NCBI GenBank assembly: GCA_012932295.1
Contig: JAAONU010000008.1
Location: 35,454,949 to 35,518,948 of the forward strand
Direction of reading: 5' to 3'
DNA: 64,000 nt
DNA from: Cyclina sinensis
Taxonomy: Eukaryota; Mollusca; Bivalvia; Venerida; Veneridae
The notes below the pieces were generated by a model. The model made no database searches, was not told the origin of the DNA, and saw only the letters and a list, made by a program, of their open reading frames with translations. Numbering within the stretch: position 1 is the first letter of the stretch; the number at the start of each line of letters is the position of its first letter. This document shows positions 23,332 to 34,751 of this stretch, in pieces. The position numbers and the translations under genes were made by a program.

Positions 23332-24410
23332 TTATTGAGCGTCCGACTTTGACCTTGACGGGTTAGTATTGTCACTAATACTTATTAATGCAAGGGCTAT
23401 TTTATCAGTGAAATGTTTAAAAAAAGGCTTAAAGTAATCCGTGTAATTGAATTTCATTCTGTTTTTATTTTCTTGAAAACATCCATTAATATCAGGCGTT
23501 TCATACAGGTACTCTGTGATTAAGAAGCCAGCAAAGGTGCAGTATTTGTCTCCCCAATAGGCATCGTCGGCATACAGATTCTGGATGACCAAATAGTCAT
23601 CTAGAACAAAGGTTCTAAGTAATTTGACGCATTAAATCATTGCAGGTATTGGCACAAAAGATTATTAAAAATTAAAATAGCGAATTCAAATTGTCTTGAT
23701 TGTTAAGAATAATACTTGTTCTAACAATTTGAACAATCAACCAACTATATACTGCTCGATTTTTGAATTTTAAAGAAGCACAACTTTCGCTTAAGTTTGT
23801 CTGATTCATAGTAAGTCTGAAAGCACAGAAAGTTTGAGAAGCGCAGTAAGTCTGAAAGCACAGTAAGTCTGAGAATCGCAATAATAACAGGAAGCGAAGC
23901 AAGTCTAAAAGGAACAGTAGTTATAGGAAGCGCAGTAAGTTAAAGAGCGAAGCAAATCTAAGAAGAGCAGTAAATGCACGGAGCGTAGCAAATCCAGGAT
24001 GTACAACAAGTCCGTAATGTGCAACAAGTTTAAGCAGCGGAACAAATCCAGTTATATCATCGAGTATTGCACCAATAAGTTAAGATATAGTCACCTTAGT
24101 GAGTGAACATCCCATCAGACAACGCTTGTCTAGATACAAAACCAGACTCATTTATAAGATAGAGATCAACATTATATAAGTAAATTTAATAAAAGCTTGG
24201 TACCCTTTTTCAAAAATACAATGACTGTCTGAGAACCAGAACAATTCCTATTGTCTGTACCTCTGCCGTTTATTCTTGCCACAAAAATGTCATTGACGAC
24301 TACTTCTGCCAGATTCCTTTGCTTCTTTCTGACAACAGAGACGAAGAAGTCATATATAATCCGTAACCTGGTGCAATAAAAGTTTGATTTACCGACCTAT
24401 AAAAGTACAG
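23332..24410 (-). pseudogene. C1q-domain gene, left copy, truncated and frameshifted
   Basis: Minus strand. The second half of the C1q domain is in exon 23600-23332 (acceptor TTGTTCTAG): VIQNLYADDAYWGDKY, CTFAGFLITE, then a 50-residue tail absent from the right copy. The preceding exon (about 24410-24213) keeps FIAPGYGLYMTSSSLLSERS but has lost one G near 24309 (CTGGCAG against CTGGGCAG), which places a stop directly after. Beyond about 24410 homology to the right copy stops and an interspersed repeat takes over, so the start of the domain is gone. C1q-domain proteins are secreted trimeric recognition proteins, greatly expanded in bivalves. Non-functional. Confidence 0.8.
23815..24060. repeat. 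degenerate array of 17/18-bp half-units in the C1q intron
   Basis: Units AAGTCTGAAAGCACAGT and AAGTCTGAGAAGCGCAGT alternate and then decay into AGCGAAGCAAATCTAAGA-like blocks. The matching intron of the right copy (35040-35720) holds a much larger and more regular array. Confidence 0.8.
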
Positions 24411-24424
24411 CGTTACCTCTTCAT

Positions 24425-24520
24425 CATATACCGCGATATGAATAATTGCGTATGGAAATATTAATTGCTGTTTTGCAGCAGCCAGCTTAACGACAGTGAG
24501 GACTGGGTATTAAGATAATA
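24425..24520 (-). repeat. interspersed repeat, second copy at 42565-42665
   Basis: On the minus strand CCCAGTCCTCACTGTCGTTA, then GGCTGCTGCAAAACA and AATTAATATTTC match the plus strand at 42573-42630 in order. It replaces the start of the C1q exon 2 homology, so it was probably inserted there. Family unknown; no terminal repeats seen. Confidence 0.65.
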
Positions 24521-24601
24521 TAACATAACTTACTGATTTAATAATGCCAAATAAACAATATTCTCGGTTCGGTGTTAGAGCCAAAAGGAAAGGATATTTA
24601 C

Positions 24602-25332
24602 TAGGGATGGGAACGAATGTTCGAATATTCGAATATTCTAAAATCGACCGAATATTCGAATCTGAAAATCAAATATGAATATTCCAATGATTTTATTTTC
24701 AAATTAAGCATCGTTGATTTTTATAAATGTAAGCATTCTGATTATGCAAAAAAAACAATCTGTTGGTATTGTGTTTGTTTATTGCGTGTCAAAAATGATC
24801 CAATTAACAGTAAAATTGCAATGCATAATTGGCAGGGGCAATCGTTACGGATTAACAGTTTGCAACAGGCGTAATTGTGATACCTTTTAATATTTTGTTC
24901 ATTTTTATTGGCGCCCGTTTATTTCACAAATTTTAGAAGTTGTTTGCATCACAATATTCAAGGATTAATGTCCTGTTTTACGAAAAAAGGAACAACCAGT
25001 CATGCTTATAACTCTATTGATATTACTTTTTAGTTGCCCAATCAGTAGAATAGCTCAAATATTTTCCTCTTATAAGCACATTTGAAAAAAAAATCATCCT
25101 CGCTTTATGTTTGATAATCGCTTTACAATTTTGAAATAAGCTGTAAACAAAACAAAAAAAGAAACCAAAAACAAACAAAAAAGCATGCCTCCCTCGCGTG
25201 TTTGGACTTATTTTAAGCAGTTTAAATGAACGGAATATATTATTCCAGTCACGAATAAACGAATATTCGAATATATTCGAATATGGCAAGCGAATATTCG
25301 AATATTGATATAAGTATTCGTTCCCATCCCTA
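24602..25332. mobile_element. nonautonomous hAT-like element, 731 bp, 8-bp target duplication
   Basis: The termini are inverted: TAGGGATGGGAACGAAT at the left and ATTCGTTCCCATCCCTA at the right, followed inward on both sides by several TTCGAATATTCG copies. It is flanked by a perfect 8-bp direct repeat, ATATTTAC (24594-24601 and 25333-25340). The TAGGG-type ends and the 8-bp duplication are hAT hallmarks. No transposase frame inside, so it depends on a partner. Confidence 0.92.
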
Positions 25333-25554
25333 ATATTTACTCGACCTTTTCGTTTCCTCACTAAAAACTAAAGTCGTGTAGCTTTCTTGATCTCCTGTTC
25401 ACTTGTTATCGGTTGAAACAGGTAAACACTAAAATGAAATACGCAGTTCTTTTTCTTCCACATACAGGACAGGAATACATAACTAGAATCCTTCGGTTAA
25501 CGTTGTACATTTTGCTAATGTACTTTTAAAACTCTGGGTCTTCACTTCTTTTAC

Positions 25555-25681
25555 TTAAAAATGCTTCCCGACGAGTCGTTAAAAATTTAACAATTTCAAA
25601 CGGAGGGCTTTTGGTGAACCTGGGGACATCCGCAGTTATGTGCTGAAGGGACGTTTGCAGTGGGATATGCAATGAAGGTAA
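25555..25681 (+). pseudogene. VMO1-like first-exon relic (plus strand)
   Basis: From NASRRVVKNLTISNGG through to the GCAATGAAG/GTAAGA donor at about 25677-25683 this is the first exon of copy 3 in inverted orientation, about 90 percent alike by eye. An extra G after the GG pair and a TGA from GGA destroy the frame. No exon 2 or 3 follows on the plus strand. It carries the flanking minisatellite remains, so a whole end of the cassette was copied in inverted orientation. Confidence 0.85.
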
Positions 25682-25924
25682 GATTTTATTGCAACACCGC
25701 ATAGTTCAAAGTAACGACATTCAAACTTTGGAAAAGAGAAAACTGTATAATACTGTAATCGCTGTGCCCAGGAAGACAATAAGGATGTAAATGTTTATCC
25801 CAGTAGGGATAGAGACAATGCATATATTAGCAGTAGCCACAGACATATACAGTTGATGGCATTTATGATAGTGCGAATGCAGAAAATGAATATGATTGTG
25901 TTTATCATAGTTCACATGGAGAGA

Positions 25925-26095
25925 ATGCAGATAATATTGTTATCACAGTGCCAATGAAGACAATGCAGATGATGGTGTTTATCACAGCGCCCATTGAGAC
26001 AAAACAAATGCTTATGCTGATCACATTGGCCATGAAGACATCGCAGATGATGGTGTTTATCACAGCGCCCTTTGAGACAAAACAAATGATAATGT
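25925..26095. repeat. decayed, inverted remains of the 39-bp minisatellite
   Basis: Units such as GATGGTGTTTATCACAGC, preceded by AAGACA(T/A)(C/G)GCAGAT, are the reverse complement of the 20362 array with many substitutions. They stand beside the inverted VMO1 exon relic, in the same relative place as in the other copies. Confidence 0.75.
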
Positions 26096-26340
26096 GTACC
26101 GGGTTGGTTTTGGCCAGTTTAAGGGAAATAACTCGTTTTTATGCCTTGCTGAATTTGTTCTGTTTAAGACAGATAATTCTTCCTGGCTTGTCTTGTTTTT
26201 ATGACCATTGAGTTATCTTTCCTGATGTGTTCAAAGACCAAGGACCTTGCTTTTTCCAAATATTACGTTTGTTAACATTTGGTAGTTTGAATATTTCTGT
26301 CGGCACAGTGGTTGATGTGATGCAAGCATATCAGAAATGT

Positions 26341-26345
<5 letters not shown>

Positions 26346-26405
<60 letters not shown>
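26346..26405. repeat. (AT)n microsatellite
   Basis: About 30 uninterrupted AT units followed by GTGTGTG. The open frames across it on both strands (poly-Ile/Tyr) are artefacts. Confidence 0.97.
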
Positions 26406-26414
<9 letters not shown>

Positions 26415-27239
26415 CGTACATGTCTGTATATGTCTTCCAAAAACCAACAACTATAACGACTTAATAGAGTCTATAACTTTCTGAAACAATCATACATCTG
26501 GGCCACAAGAATGCCCCCTTTTAATATTAGAAAAGTGCTCTGGTTTTACCTAGATGTTCCCTTGATGTGATCAAAACCATTTTAGGTGCAGCTTATATAT
26601 CACAAATTTACAAATATAACCTTACTTACTAGCTGTTATATTTTGATTCTCTAGTTTTTTTCAGTGTATTTTCTTTAAAGACATTATCTTTTTCAGTGGT
26701 AAGTTTTTCCTCTTTTTCATGTTAGGTGGATAGTGCTCGCATCGAAACGCTGGAAAACGGGTTTAACATTTCATTTGTAAAATAAGCAAGTGTTAGTTGA
26801 CTTAAACAAAATATTTTAATATTCTTAAACTTTTATTTTACTTCATTTATTGTCAGTACCTAATCCAGCAACACTTCTGGTCTTTTTACATTTTTCTGAG
26901 AAGTACTGATATATATTGGACATCGGTCAGGATGCTTCTTTGAAAGCTACACCTACAGGTTTATTCGATGTCATGCTCGAACTAAGGCCACGGACCACTT
27001 AAGGCTTCAATAAATCAGTCGAACAAAGAATATATATTTGTTATCCAAAGTTTGTCCACATCTGCACATGCTTATTCGCCTTTTTGCATTACAAATTCAT
27101 TCCTTTCTTTATAAAAAAGAGATAATATTGATTTAAAACATTCATGTAAATAATGGGAAAAGCCAACCAAAAAGACTTTAAAATAATTAAACATATACTT
27201 GACTTCTAGGGGCCGAGATTTAATTGGAACTTTATGATG

Positions 27240-27405
27240 TAATGCAATCTTAAATCTGCAATCACCTCCCAAGTTCCCCCAAAAGCCTCAGTATGTCACC
27301 GATTAAGTTTTAGGCAAGTCGCGGAGAGAATTTTCAAGTAAAAAACTGAAGAAAAAAATGACGAAATGAAAACTGTCATCCAAAGCATTCTAAATATCAC
27401 AAAAG
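27240..27405 (-). pseudogene. VMO1-like first-exon relic (minus strand)
   Basis: On the minus strand an ATG at about 27392 starts a signal-peptide-like stretch, followed by KLNR, a stop, and EAFGGTWE, the remains of the NGGFWGTWG motif. The donor end is lost. It is older than the plus-strand relic at 25555 and lies in opposite orientation, about 1.7 kb away. Confidence 0.7.
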
Positions 27406-27715
27406 TGGCAGTGGCTCTTAGTCTCGTTTTCTTATCGCGAGAAAGTTCAAAGACCAAGGAGTTGGCTTTTCCAAATACATATTACGTTCGTAAACATTTT
27501 GTATTTTGAATATTTCTCTCGACACATTGGTTAATGTGATGCAAGCAAATCAGAAATGTTCTATGTATATTTTTCAAATTTTAAAGACATTAAAACAACG
27601 CTTGTGTACATTAAACTACAGGTACATGTCAGTATATTTTTTTAAAAAACAAATATAACGAATTAATAGTCTTTAACTTTCTGAAACAATCATACATTTG
27701 GGCCACAAGAATGCA

Positions 27716-28584
27716 TATAAGCATTTGCTCTGCTCGGTGCGTGAAGTACTTATATAATATTTATATGAGACTGTTTGACCATTTCTAAATCTTTGGAATC
27801 ATATGGCTTCTACTAAGACTGTATAATGTTTGATGATTTTAGATAATTACGTATGTGTATATCAATAAAGATATATTTTAACAAAATGAAGGTTTATGAA
27901 TGCCAATTGTTGTAATATTGACTGAATAACATTTTAAAGCTGTCTACATTTTACCTTTACCATAACATACTGACATTTTTCTTCAAATTTCATGCATTAA
28001 CCACATTGCATTGCTTTTTTATTTTAAACATTCTATATTCTTTTTTGGTTTGAATGAACGTTTTTGGTTATTTTAGATGTTGAAAGCTCGTATCATTTAC
28101 TGCAATTTAACTCAAATGAGCAATACAAGTGTGATCATCTCATTTTTTTAAACTTCCATACTTGTTTTAGAGTACCGTAGGAAGGTGGGTTGGAGTTATT
28201 TCACTAAGACAACATGTTCTTTTTGTTCTTATGAAAATCTGTCGGAGCAGGTGAGAAGTTGGTGCACCTTAAAACCTGGTTTAAATACCCTGTGGCAAAT
28301 ATTTTACCACTGACCGTTCCAAGGTGCTAACCCTTAGGGTTTTCTTTTCGTTAATTGTTTGTCTTGTCTTATTTTATTGATCTAAAAAGAAAATATGCAT
28401 TTTTCCTCTACTTTTTTACTGTGTAGGGAGGCTGTGTTTTACTGTGTTTTTTTATATGCGTTTTTCACTTTTCTGATACTTTTAAAAGCTTATGACGATG
28501 AACAATGTTTCTTCAATTGGAAAAAAGTGTAAAACGGCAGTATATTCGGTGTATTATGAATATTTGTTTTCCTGCCTCCTCATT
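27716..28584. other. intergenic stretch between VMO1 relic and copy 3, nothing recognised
   Basis: AT-rich, without repeats that I recognise or open frames of interest. Confidence 0.5.
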
Positions 28585-31500
28585 TCATTCACAACAATAT
28601 AACTCAATGTTATTAAGTGCTGTATCATCGCCATTGTCTAGTGCATTTTCAACCCTCGTCTTTATGCCACAAATTGCAGAGTTTGGGGGACAGCTATCAC
28701 TCCAGCGCCCCATGGTTCCGAATGACCCGTATCCAGGGGGTGCGGCCAGTTCAATAGGGCACCAAGCTGCCGCAAAATTGTTGCACTGAAACTTAATGTA
28801 ATTCGCTGCAGTGTCGTCGCCGTGCTGTCGTAAGAGAAAACAAGATTACAGTAAAACGTCGAGATAAATGCTATAAAGTTAACGTCTCCTTTGAGTTTAT
28901 TGTTATCTCTCGGCCCATTTATCAACACCTGGTTGGTGCTAGACAAAAACTAAATAAAGGGATGAAATAGAATGTTTTAGTTCGAAAAGTATCTATTTGC
29001 AGTTTAACTATTGCACACACACACACACACACGCTCACACGCACAAACACGCACACACAGGTATACTGACCGCTAAGTAAAATAATATATCATAAATAAT
29101 AAACAACAAAGATAAAAATGTAAAACAAAATATATTGACCTAAAACAACAAAATATGAATTTTCTACTAATTGTTTGAATTTCTTTTCTATTCTCCGTTT
29201 AATTTAATTATAAATTAACTTTTTTCATATTATGTTCGGCTAAAAGCGGGATATTAAAGAATGCGCGTACTTAAAATTTAACTTTTGCAAACTAGAATTC
29301 TGAGAAGTTTCGCGGATATGGTCGATATCGTAGGTCATAATAAAAAGACACCCGTTGGTTTTTGTTACAATATTATGCAACTTACATCTAAAGGTCTTTC
29401 GACCTGCATAGCGAAAGCAGTAAGGAACGTTGGCCTCCCATGATTATCCCGGCATGAAACCTCGCTTTGCCATTTGCCCCATATACCTTCAGCTGAAGTG
29501 ATCTTCCCACCAAACCTTGTTATGTTAAGGTCTTTGCAGGTTAGAGATACGGAATTAAGCGCCGTGTCATCCCCGTCAAGTGGTGATTCTATCTGTGGAT
29601 GTATATACGTGATAACATCAAAAACGAAAGTAAATGATTCCAAACAACGAAAGGCTGGTTATAAAATTTAAGAATTTTGTCGCTAAAATTTTGTCACACG
29701 TAAGCGCTTCAATGCAGTTAATCAACTTGAGTTTTTCTGTGGAAATTTGAAGAATTTGAAGAAGGTTATAACTTTCTGGTACTGGCTCTCTGTGTAAAAA
29801 GACGTTTTACTTGATTCGGCCTGACCTAACTTGAAAACCTCTGAAACATAAAAAAATATTTGCTATAGATTTATTTTATAACACATATTATTTTATTCAT
29901 TCTGTAAGTGCAAAGGCGAAACTTCTGTCTGTTACTCCCGAAATTTTCGCGAAAGTAACAACTTGTTGAGAAAATGGGTGATGGAGTGAGAATGTAAAAA
30001 AGTGCGAAAATGCTTAATGCTAGAATGCAAGAAGGCATCATGGCGGTTAGAAAGACAAAATTTCTTCTGAAGTGTTAGAAATGGAATTGATTGTGGATCG
30101 AAATGTCTGAAACAATGCGACATGACGATCGACAATGCGCAGCGACCCCGACAATGCGAAATGATGCTCGATAATGCCAAATGAAGTACTGCACTGTAGT
30201 TTGGTAATGTCGCGTTAAGAAAGCGCAACATTATTCAAATTCACTTCACATTGTCGAGTGTTGCTTCGCATTGTCGAGCGTCGTATCGCATTGTCGCGAT
30301 GTCACTTGGCATAGTCGCTACGTCCCTTGACTATGTCACTTGACAATGCAAGCGATATTATTAGAATGTCCCTGCGCATCGTCGAGCGTCGTGTCGATTA
30401 GTCGAGTATCGCTTCGCACTGTCGAGCGTCGCTTCGCATTGTCGAGTGTCGCGGTGTATGAAGAACCAAAACATCAATGCGGCATTTTGAAATTGTTGCT
30501 TTACATTGTCGGGTGTCGATTTGCATTGTCAAGCGTCGTGTCGCATTATCGAGTGTTGCGTTCAGCAGAAATACAGACCACGATACTCAACAATGTGAAG
30601 TGACATTGTGACAATGCGAAGTGACATGGCGACAATACGATACGATGCTCGACAATGCGATGGGACAATCGATATTTCAACGACAGTGCTATATTTCCAT
30701 TGGCATTGTCGAGAGTCGCTTCGCATTGTCGAGCGTCACCTCGCATTGTCATGTGTTAATCCTAAAACGCGACGGAAGACATTATAAGTGACACGATCAG
30801 GATTCCGTGGGTACAAATCTACGGATTTGTTCTGCTGTACCTGTTAACGTGAACATGTCTAATCATGTTTTGCATGTTATGACAATTATAATGCGCTTTT
30901 ATTTTCTTAAGCATTTTATCGAGCCATTCAGCGAAAAGTTTAACTCAAAACTACGACCAAAGCTGATAATATTACATTCTTAATACAATGGTCATTTGTG
31001 TCTTCTCCGTTTTATTCTTTTTTCCTACAAACGACTTCTTGATTGTAAAGCTGGCATTTTGCCAGAAACAAAATAGATTAAAGTTAAAATTTCAAGAGTT
31101 ATCTGTTTGTGTTGTTGTTGTCGTCGTTGCTGCTGCTGCAGACAAGGTTTTTCCCGATAATCACAAAATTTTACGAAACCTTATAGATTTCTATTTGAAA
31201 TTATGAGGCACGGATCTTTAGATTTAATTTTAGTTATTGCGTTGGAGAACGTAATAAGTAATTCGACGACTACAGTGTTTATTCGTTTCTGCAATTTGTG
31301 TCATTTTTGTACTACCCAAAATCACCAAATGTTAAAAATGAAAATATAACGAAAAATTTAGTGTTTTGTCTGAAAACAAACATCTGATTATTAGCTCATG
31401 GCACTTACAAAAATTAAGGATGTCACAAGAAACAACAGGTGTGTTTAAAGATTTTATCAAAGCATTCTTTTAGTCAAAATTTACTAGTCAAAGAACTCAA

Positions 31501-32543
31501 ATATTTTGTATGAAATACTTTCTATCAGTTGTTCCATGATGGTTCAAATTATGTTTCTGCGATCACTCTTTACCCAGTTTTGTGCTTGTTGAATCGTGCA
31601 TCAAGTATTGAGATATAATCTCTTTGTGCCTTTTTGTGCTCCTTCAACTAAGTAACTAGAAATAAAACTTATCTTGTCCAGTTTAGTGTCTTTCTGTAGA
31701 AAATATACCTTTTTCAGATTACTATGACGTCAGTGACTGCCATTGTAAACGGCATCAAAATACACATTGTATGCATTGCCAGCAGCATATTGCAATTTGT
31801 ATCCATTGAAACTGTGAACAGCACCATTCACCTCCTCTTTGTCTCAGAAGTAACTCTGATTAGCACCATTGTCCGCATTGTTTCCATTGGGTCCCTGATA
31901 AACACCATCATCCGCATTGTCTTCATAGCCACTGTGGTAAAAAAATTATCATTTGCTTTGCCTCAATGTGCGTTGTGATAAACACCGTCATCTGCATTGT
32001 CTTCATGGCCACTGTGATAAGTGACAGCTTTTGTTCTGTCTCACTGGGCGCTGTGATAAACACCACAGTCTGCATTGTTTTCATTGTGATAACAATAATA
32101 TCTCCATTGTCTCCATGTGAATCATGATAAACACAATCATATTCATTTTCTGCATTCGCACTGTCATAAAAGCCATCAGATGTATGTCTCTATGGCTATT
32201 GTTAATATATGCGTTGTCTCCATCACCTATAGGATAAGAATTTACATCCTCACTGTATTCATTGGCACAGTAATTACAGTATTATACAGTTTTCTCTTTT
32301 CCAAAGTTTGAATGTCGTTACTTTGAACCATGCAGTGTTGAAATAAAATCTTACCTTCATTGCATATCCCACTGCAAACGTCCCTTCAGCACAAAACTGC
32401 GGGTGTCCCCAGGTTCCCCAAAAGCCTCCGTTTAAAATCGTTAAATTTTTAACGACTCGTCGGGGAGCATTTTCAAGTAAAAGAAGTGAAGACCCAGGGT
32501 TTAAAAAGTAAATTAACAAAATGAAAAACGTTAACCGAAGCAT
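28585..32543 (-). CDS. VMO1-like secreted protein, copy 3, intact, 211 aa
   Basis: Three minus-strand exons, 32543-32355 (189 nt), 29592-29386 (207 nt) and 28824-28585 (240 nt with TGA), all joined in phase 0 with GT-AG ends, give an uninterrupted 211-residue protein, about the size usual for VMO1. The signal peptide is MLRLTFFILLIYFLNPGSS. Repeated VMO1 motifs follow: NGGFWGTWGHPQFC, DGDDTALNSVSLTC, GGKITSAEGIWGKW, GDDTAANYIKFQC, SDSCPPNSAICGIKTRVE, NGDDTALNNIELYCC. The family folds as a beta-prism from three sheet repeats stabilised by disulphides; it is known from the outer vitelline membrane of eggs and from mucosal secretions. Its role in molluscs is not established. This is the only intact copy in the window. 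Its upstream neighbour on the same strand is a C1q-domain gene. Confidence 0.92.
29012..29060. repeat. (CA)n microsatellite in VMO1 copy 3 intron 2
   Basis: CACACACA runs with CACG interruptions. Counterpart of the tract at 17473. Confidence 0.9.
30090..30765. repeat. 20-bp CpG-rich array in both orientations
   Basis: The unit is CTTCGCATTGTCGAGCGTCG. In 30240-30320, 30365-30455, 30500-30555 and 30700-30760 it reads in the plus direction with 20-21 bp steps; in 30110-30190 and 30585-30670 it reads inverted (CGACAATGCGAAG). Blocks of opposite orientation face each other and can form long imperfect hairpins. CpG is much denser than in surrounding DNA. It lies in intron 1 of VMO1 copy 3 and has no counterpart in the left cassette. 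Confidence 0.85.
31725..32285. repeat. decayed 39-bp minisatellite beside VMO1 copy 3 exon 1
   Basis: Units such as AACACCATCATCCGCATTGT (31908) and AACACCGTCATCTGCATTGT (31981) alternate with heavily mutated ones. The 20362 array is the homogenised version of the same tract. Confidence 0.8.
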
Positions 32544-34700
32544 TCTGGAAGTGGTAAAATAGATAATGATTCGTATTTCGTGTTCTTATCTGGAGAAAGA
32601 TCAAAACTCAGAATGAACTTTCCTTTTTTGGTCACATCAAGTTCGTCAACAATAACAGGTTAAATAAGTTTTGATTTTTTTTTCCATCGGCACCTCAGTT
32701 GATTAGGCATGTCACATACTTTCCGTATTTAAATGTGTATTCCAGTATTTTTAAAGATTGTTTGAACAATACATTTGTTTAATACACATACATTTTTGTA
32801 TACGTTTTCAGAAAAACAAAATAATAATAATAATGGCTGAACATGACTGCTTTCCCTTCAAAGCACCAGAAACATTCCGAAATTTTTGCCTGAGGTATCC
32901 TCCGTGTTTAATATTGGAAATGTTCAGATTGCCTAAGATGTTTTCCTTTGATGCTTTTAAAGGCATTTGAAGTGCAACAAATGTATCCAATATCTATAAA
33001 ATTAACATGCTTTATGTATTGAGCTAGCATCGAAACACTCCAAAACGGTTTCACGGTTCATCTGTAAAATAAGCAAGTGCTGGTTGAGGTGCCCTAGTTC
33101 CGACGCCTATGATCTCAAAAATATCTTTGATAAGAAATTCCTTTAATCAATCGTCAGTTCGCGTTGACTGAGGCACCCTGAAGAGTTTAGTTATATTCTG
33201 CGGTTAGGGACAGATATACAGGATTGTAGTTAAAATAGTTTGCCACCATTTAGTCAAAAGCCCTATTTTTTCCTGTCAGTTACTTACACACCTACTTGGA
33301 GAAGAAAATGTAGGTAATTTCTTGATTTGTGTCAGTTTTTTAAACATTTGAAAACGAACCTTAAAGTAACATTTCTTTTATTGTATGAGTGTGTTATCTA
33401 CTAATTCAGATAAGAGTTCAGTTACAATGCCATGTATATTCTGCGTTCGACTATTCAAGATAATTTTGTAGGCAATTTAGGCTGTTTATTTTAAAGGTTT
33501 ATACGGATGTTGCATTACACTCAAATATTTCTTTTTAAGTCTTTAACAAATCAAAAATCATGGTAATGTAAATCGATTTATGTCTTTTATAACTAAGCAA
33601 AGTTTCCAACCTGCCATAGTGCTAGCGCACAACGGTTTAATTTAGTGCGGGGATCAGTCTAAAGGTTTGCTGATTAATCAGTCCACTCTGACTGATTAAT
33701 GATTGATCACCCTCAGTTCTTAGATGTGAAAGTAACCATATATTTGCTAAAATTTAACTTTTTCAAGAATGTTTACTACTACCTGCATCTATGTTAGGCA
33801 ATAAAATTGTACAAAAACGTAAACTCTATTGTTATTCCCTGAAATTCCGATGAAGATTCAGTTATGATGCACAGGTATTACAAGAGAAACATTGATACAG
33901 AAAATTTTACCTTAGGAACTCATATCCTACAAAACGCATTCATCGAATATTGGAAATAGTTCGTAGGCTTTTTCGTCAGCAATTAATTGTAAACCACCTG
34001 ATTAAAAGTCAGTTTCGTACATAGTTACACTTTGTTTGAACAGGCAATTTATTCGTAAGTAAAGTCTTTAACAGGTTTTCTTAAGCTAAATCAATCAAGA
34101 ATTAACTCACATGACTGTAAGATCCCTTTCCCTTAATGATAGTATTGAGGCTTTGAATAAGTAACATACATAGTTTTGAAGATGGTAGTGACATGCAAGT
34201 GCATGGTAGTGACGTGTCTGCAATGGTTTAAAATAAAGTCCAAGAAAGCCAATATTTGCATTAATTCAATCGAGAGTAACCTAACCTGTCTGTTAGTTAC
34301 CCCTAAATGATTGTCTAAGCTACTAAGTACTGATCAACATCTTGAGACCTTATTCAAGTGTCTTGCTTTGAAAGATTTTATGTGATTGTATTGCTCTCAA
34401 AGATAATCAAATTTAAGTCGAATTAATTGCATTTATTCAACAGAGAGTTATCCTGCTTGGCTATTAAATCTCTCTTATGGCTCTTTTATATGCCAAAAGG
34501 CAACATCAGCACTGACGCTGACACGTTTTGAGATAATATTAAGAGTAATTTATGAAGAAGAAAAAACTGAAACAAAATTGAAAACGATGTAAAAAGCACC
34601 TGATAAATGAGCGTCCGACTTTGACCTTGACTGGTTAGTATTGTCATTGAGACTTATTAAAGCAATGGCTGTTTTATCGGCGAAATGTCTAGAAAAAAGG
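32544..34700. other. upstream flank of VMO1 copy 3, duplicated from or to 21446-23330
   Basis: Collinear with the left cassette throughout, for example AAATCAATCAAGAATTAACT (22864 and 34087), CATGACTGTAAGATCCCTTT and GTCCAAGAAAGCCAATATTT. No open reading frame of its own. It separates the C1q gene from the VMO1 gene and presumably holds the VMO1 promoter. Confidence 0.75.
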
Positions 34701-34751
34701 CTTAAAGGAATCCGTGTGCTTGAACTTCATTCTGATTTTATTTTCTTTGAC

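Larger units (their letters stand above)
26229..27715. repeat. local direct duplication, two segments repeated about 1.2 kb apart
   Basis: 26229-26345 (CAAAGACCAAGGA, ATTACGTT-GT-AACATTT, GATGCAAGCA-ATCAGAAATG) recurs at 27447-27560, and 26430-26515 (CTTTCTGAAACAATCATACA, GGGCCACAAGAATGC) recurs at 27620-27715. The left copy has gained the AT microsatellite. This marks the edges of two partial copies of the VMO1 upstream flank. Confidence 0.7.

Noticed and set aside
26227..26484. Frames rich in Ile/Tyr across the AT tract
   Set aside because: Pure microsatellite translation on both strands.
30546..30752. Repetitive minus-strand frame (RHCRIV-like motifs)
   Set aside because: Product of the 20-bp CpG-rich array.
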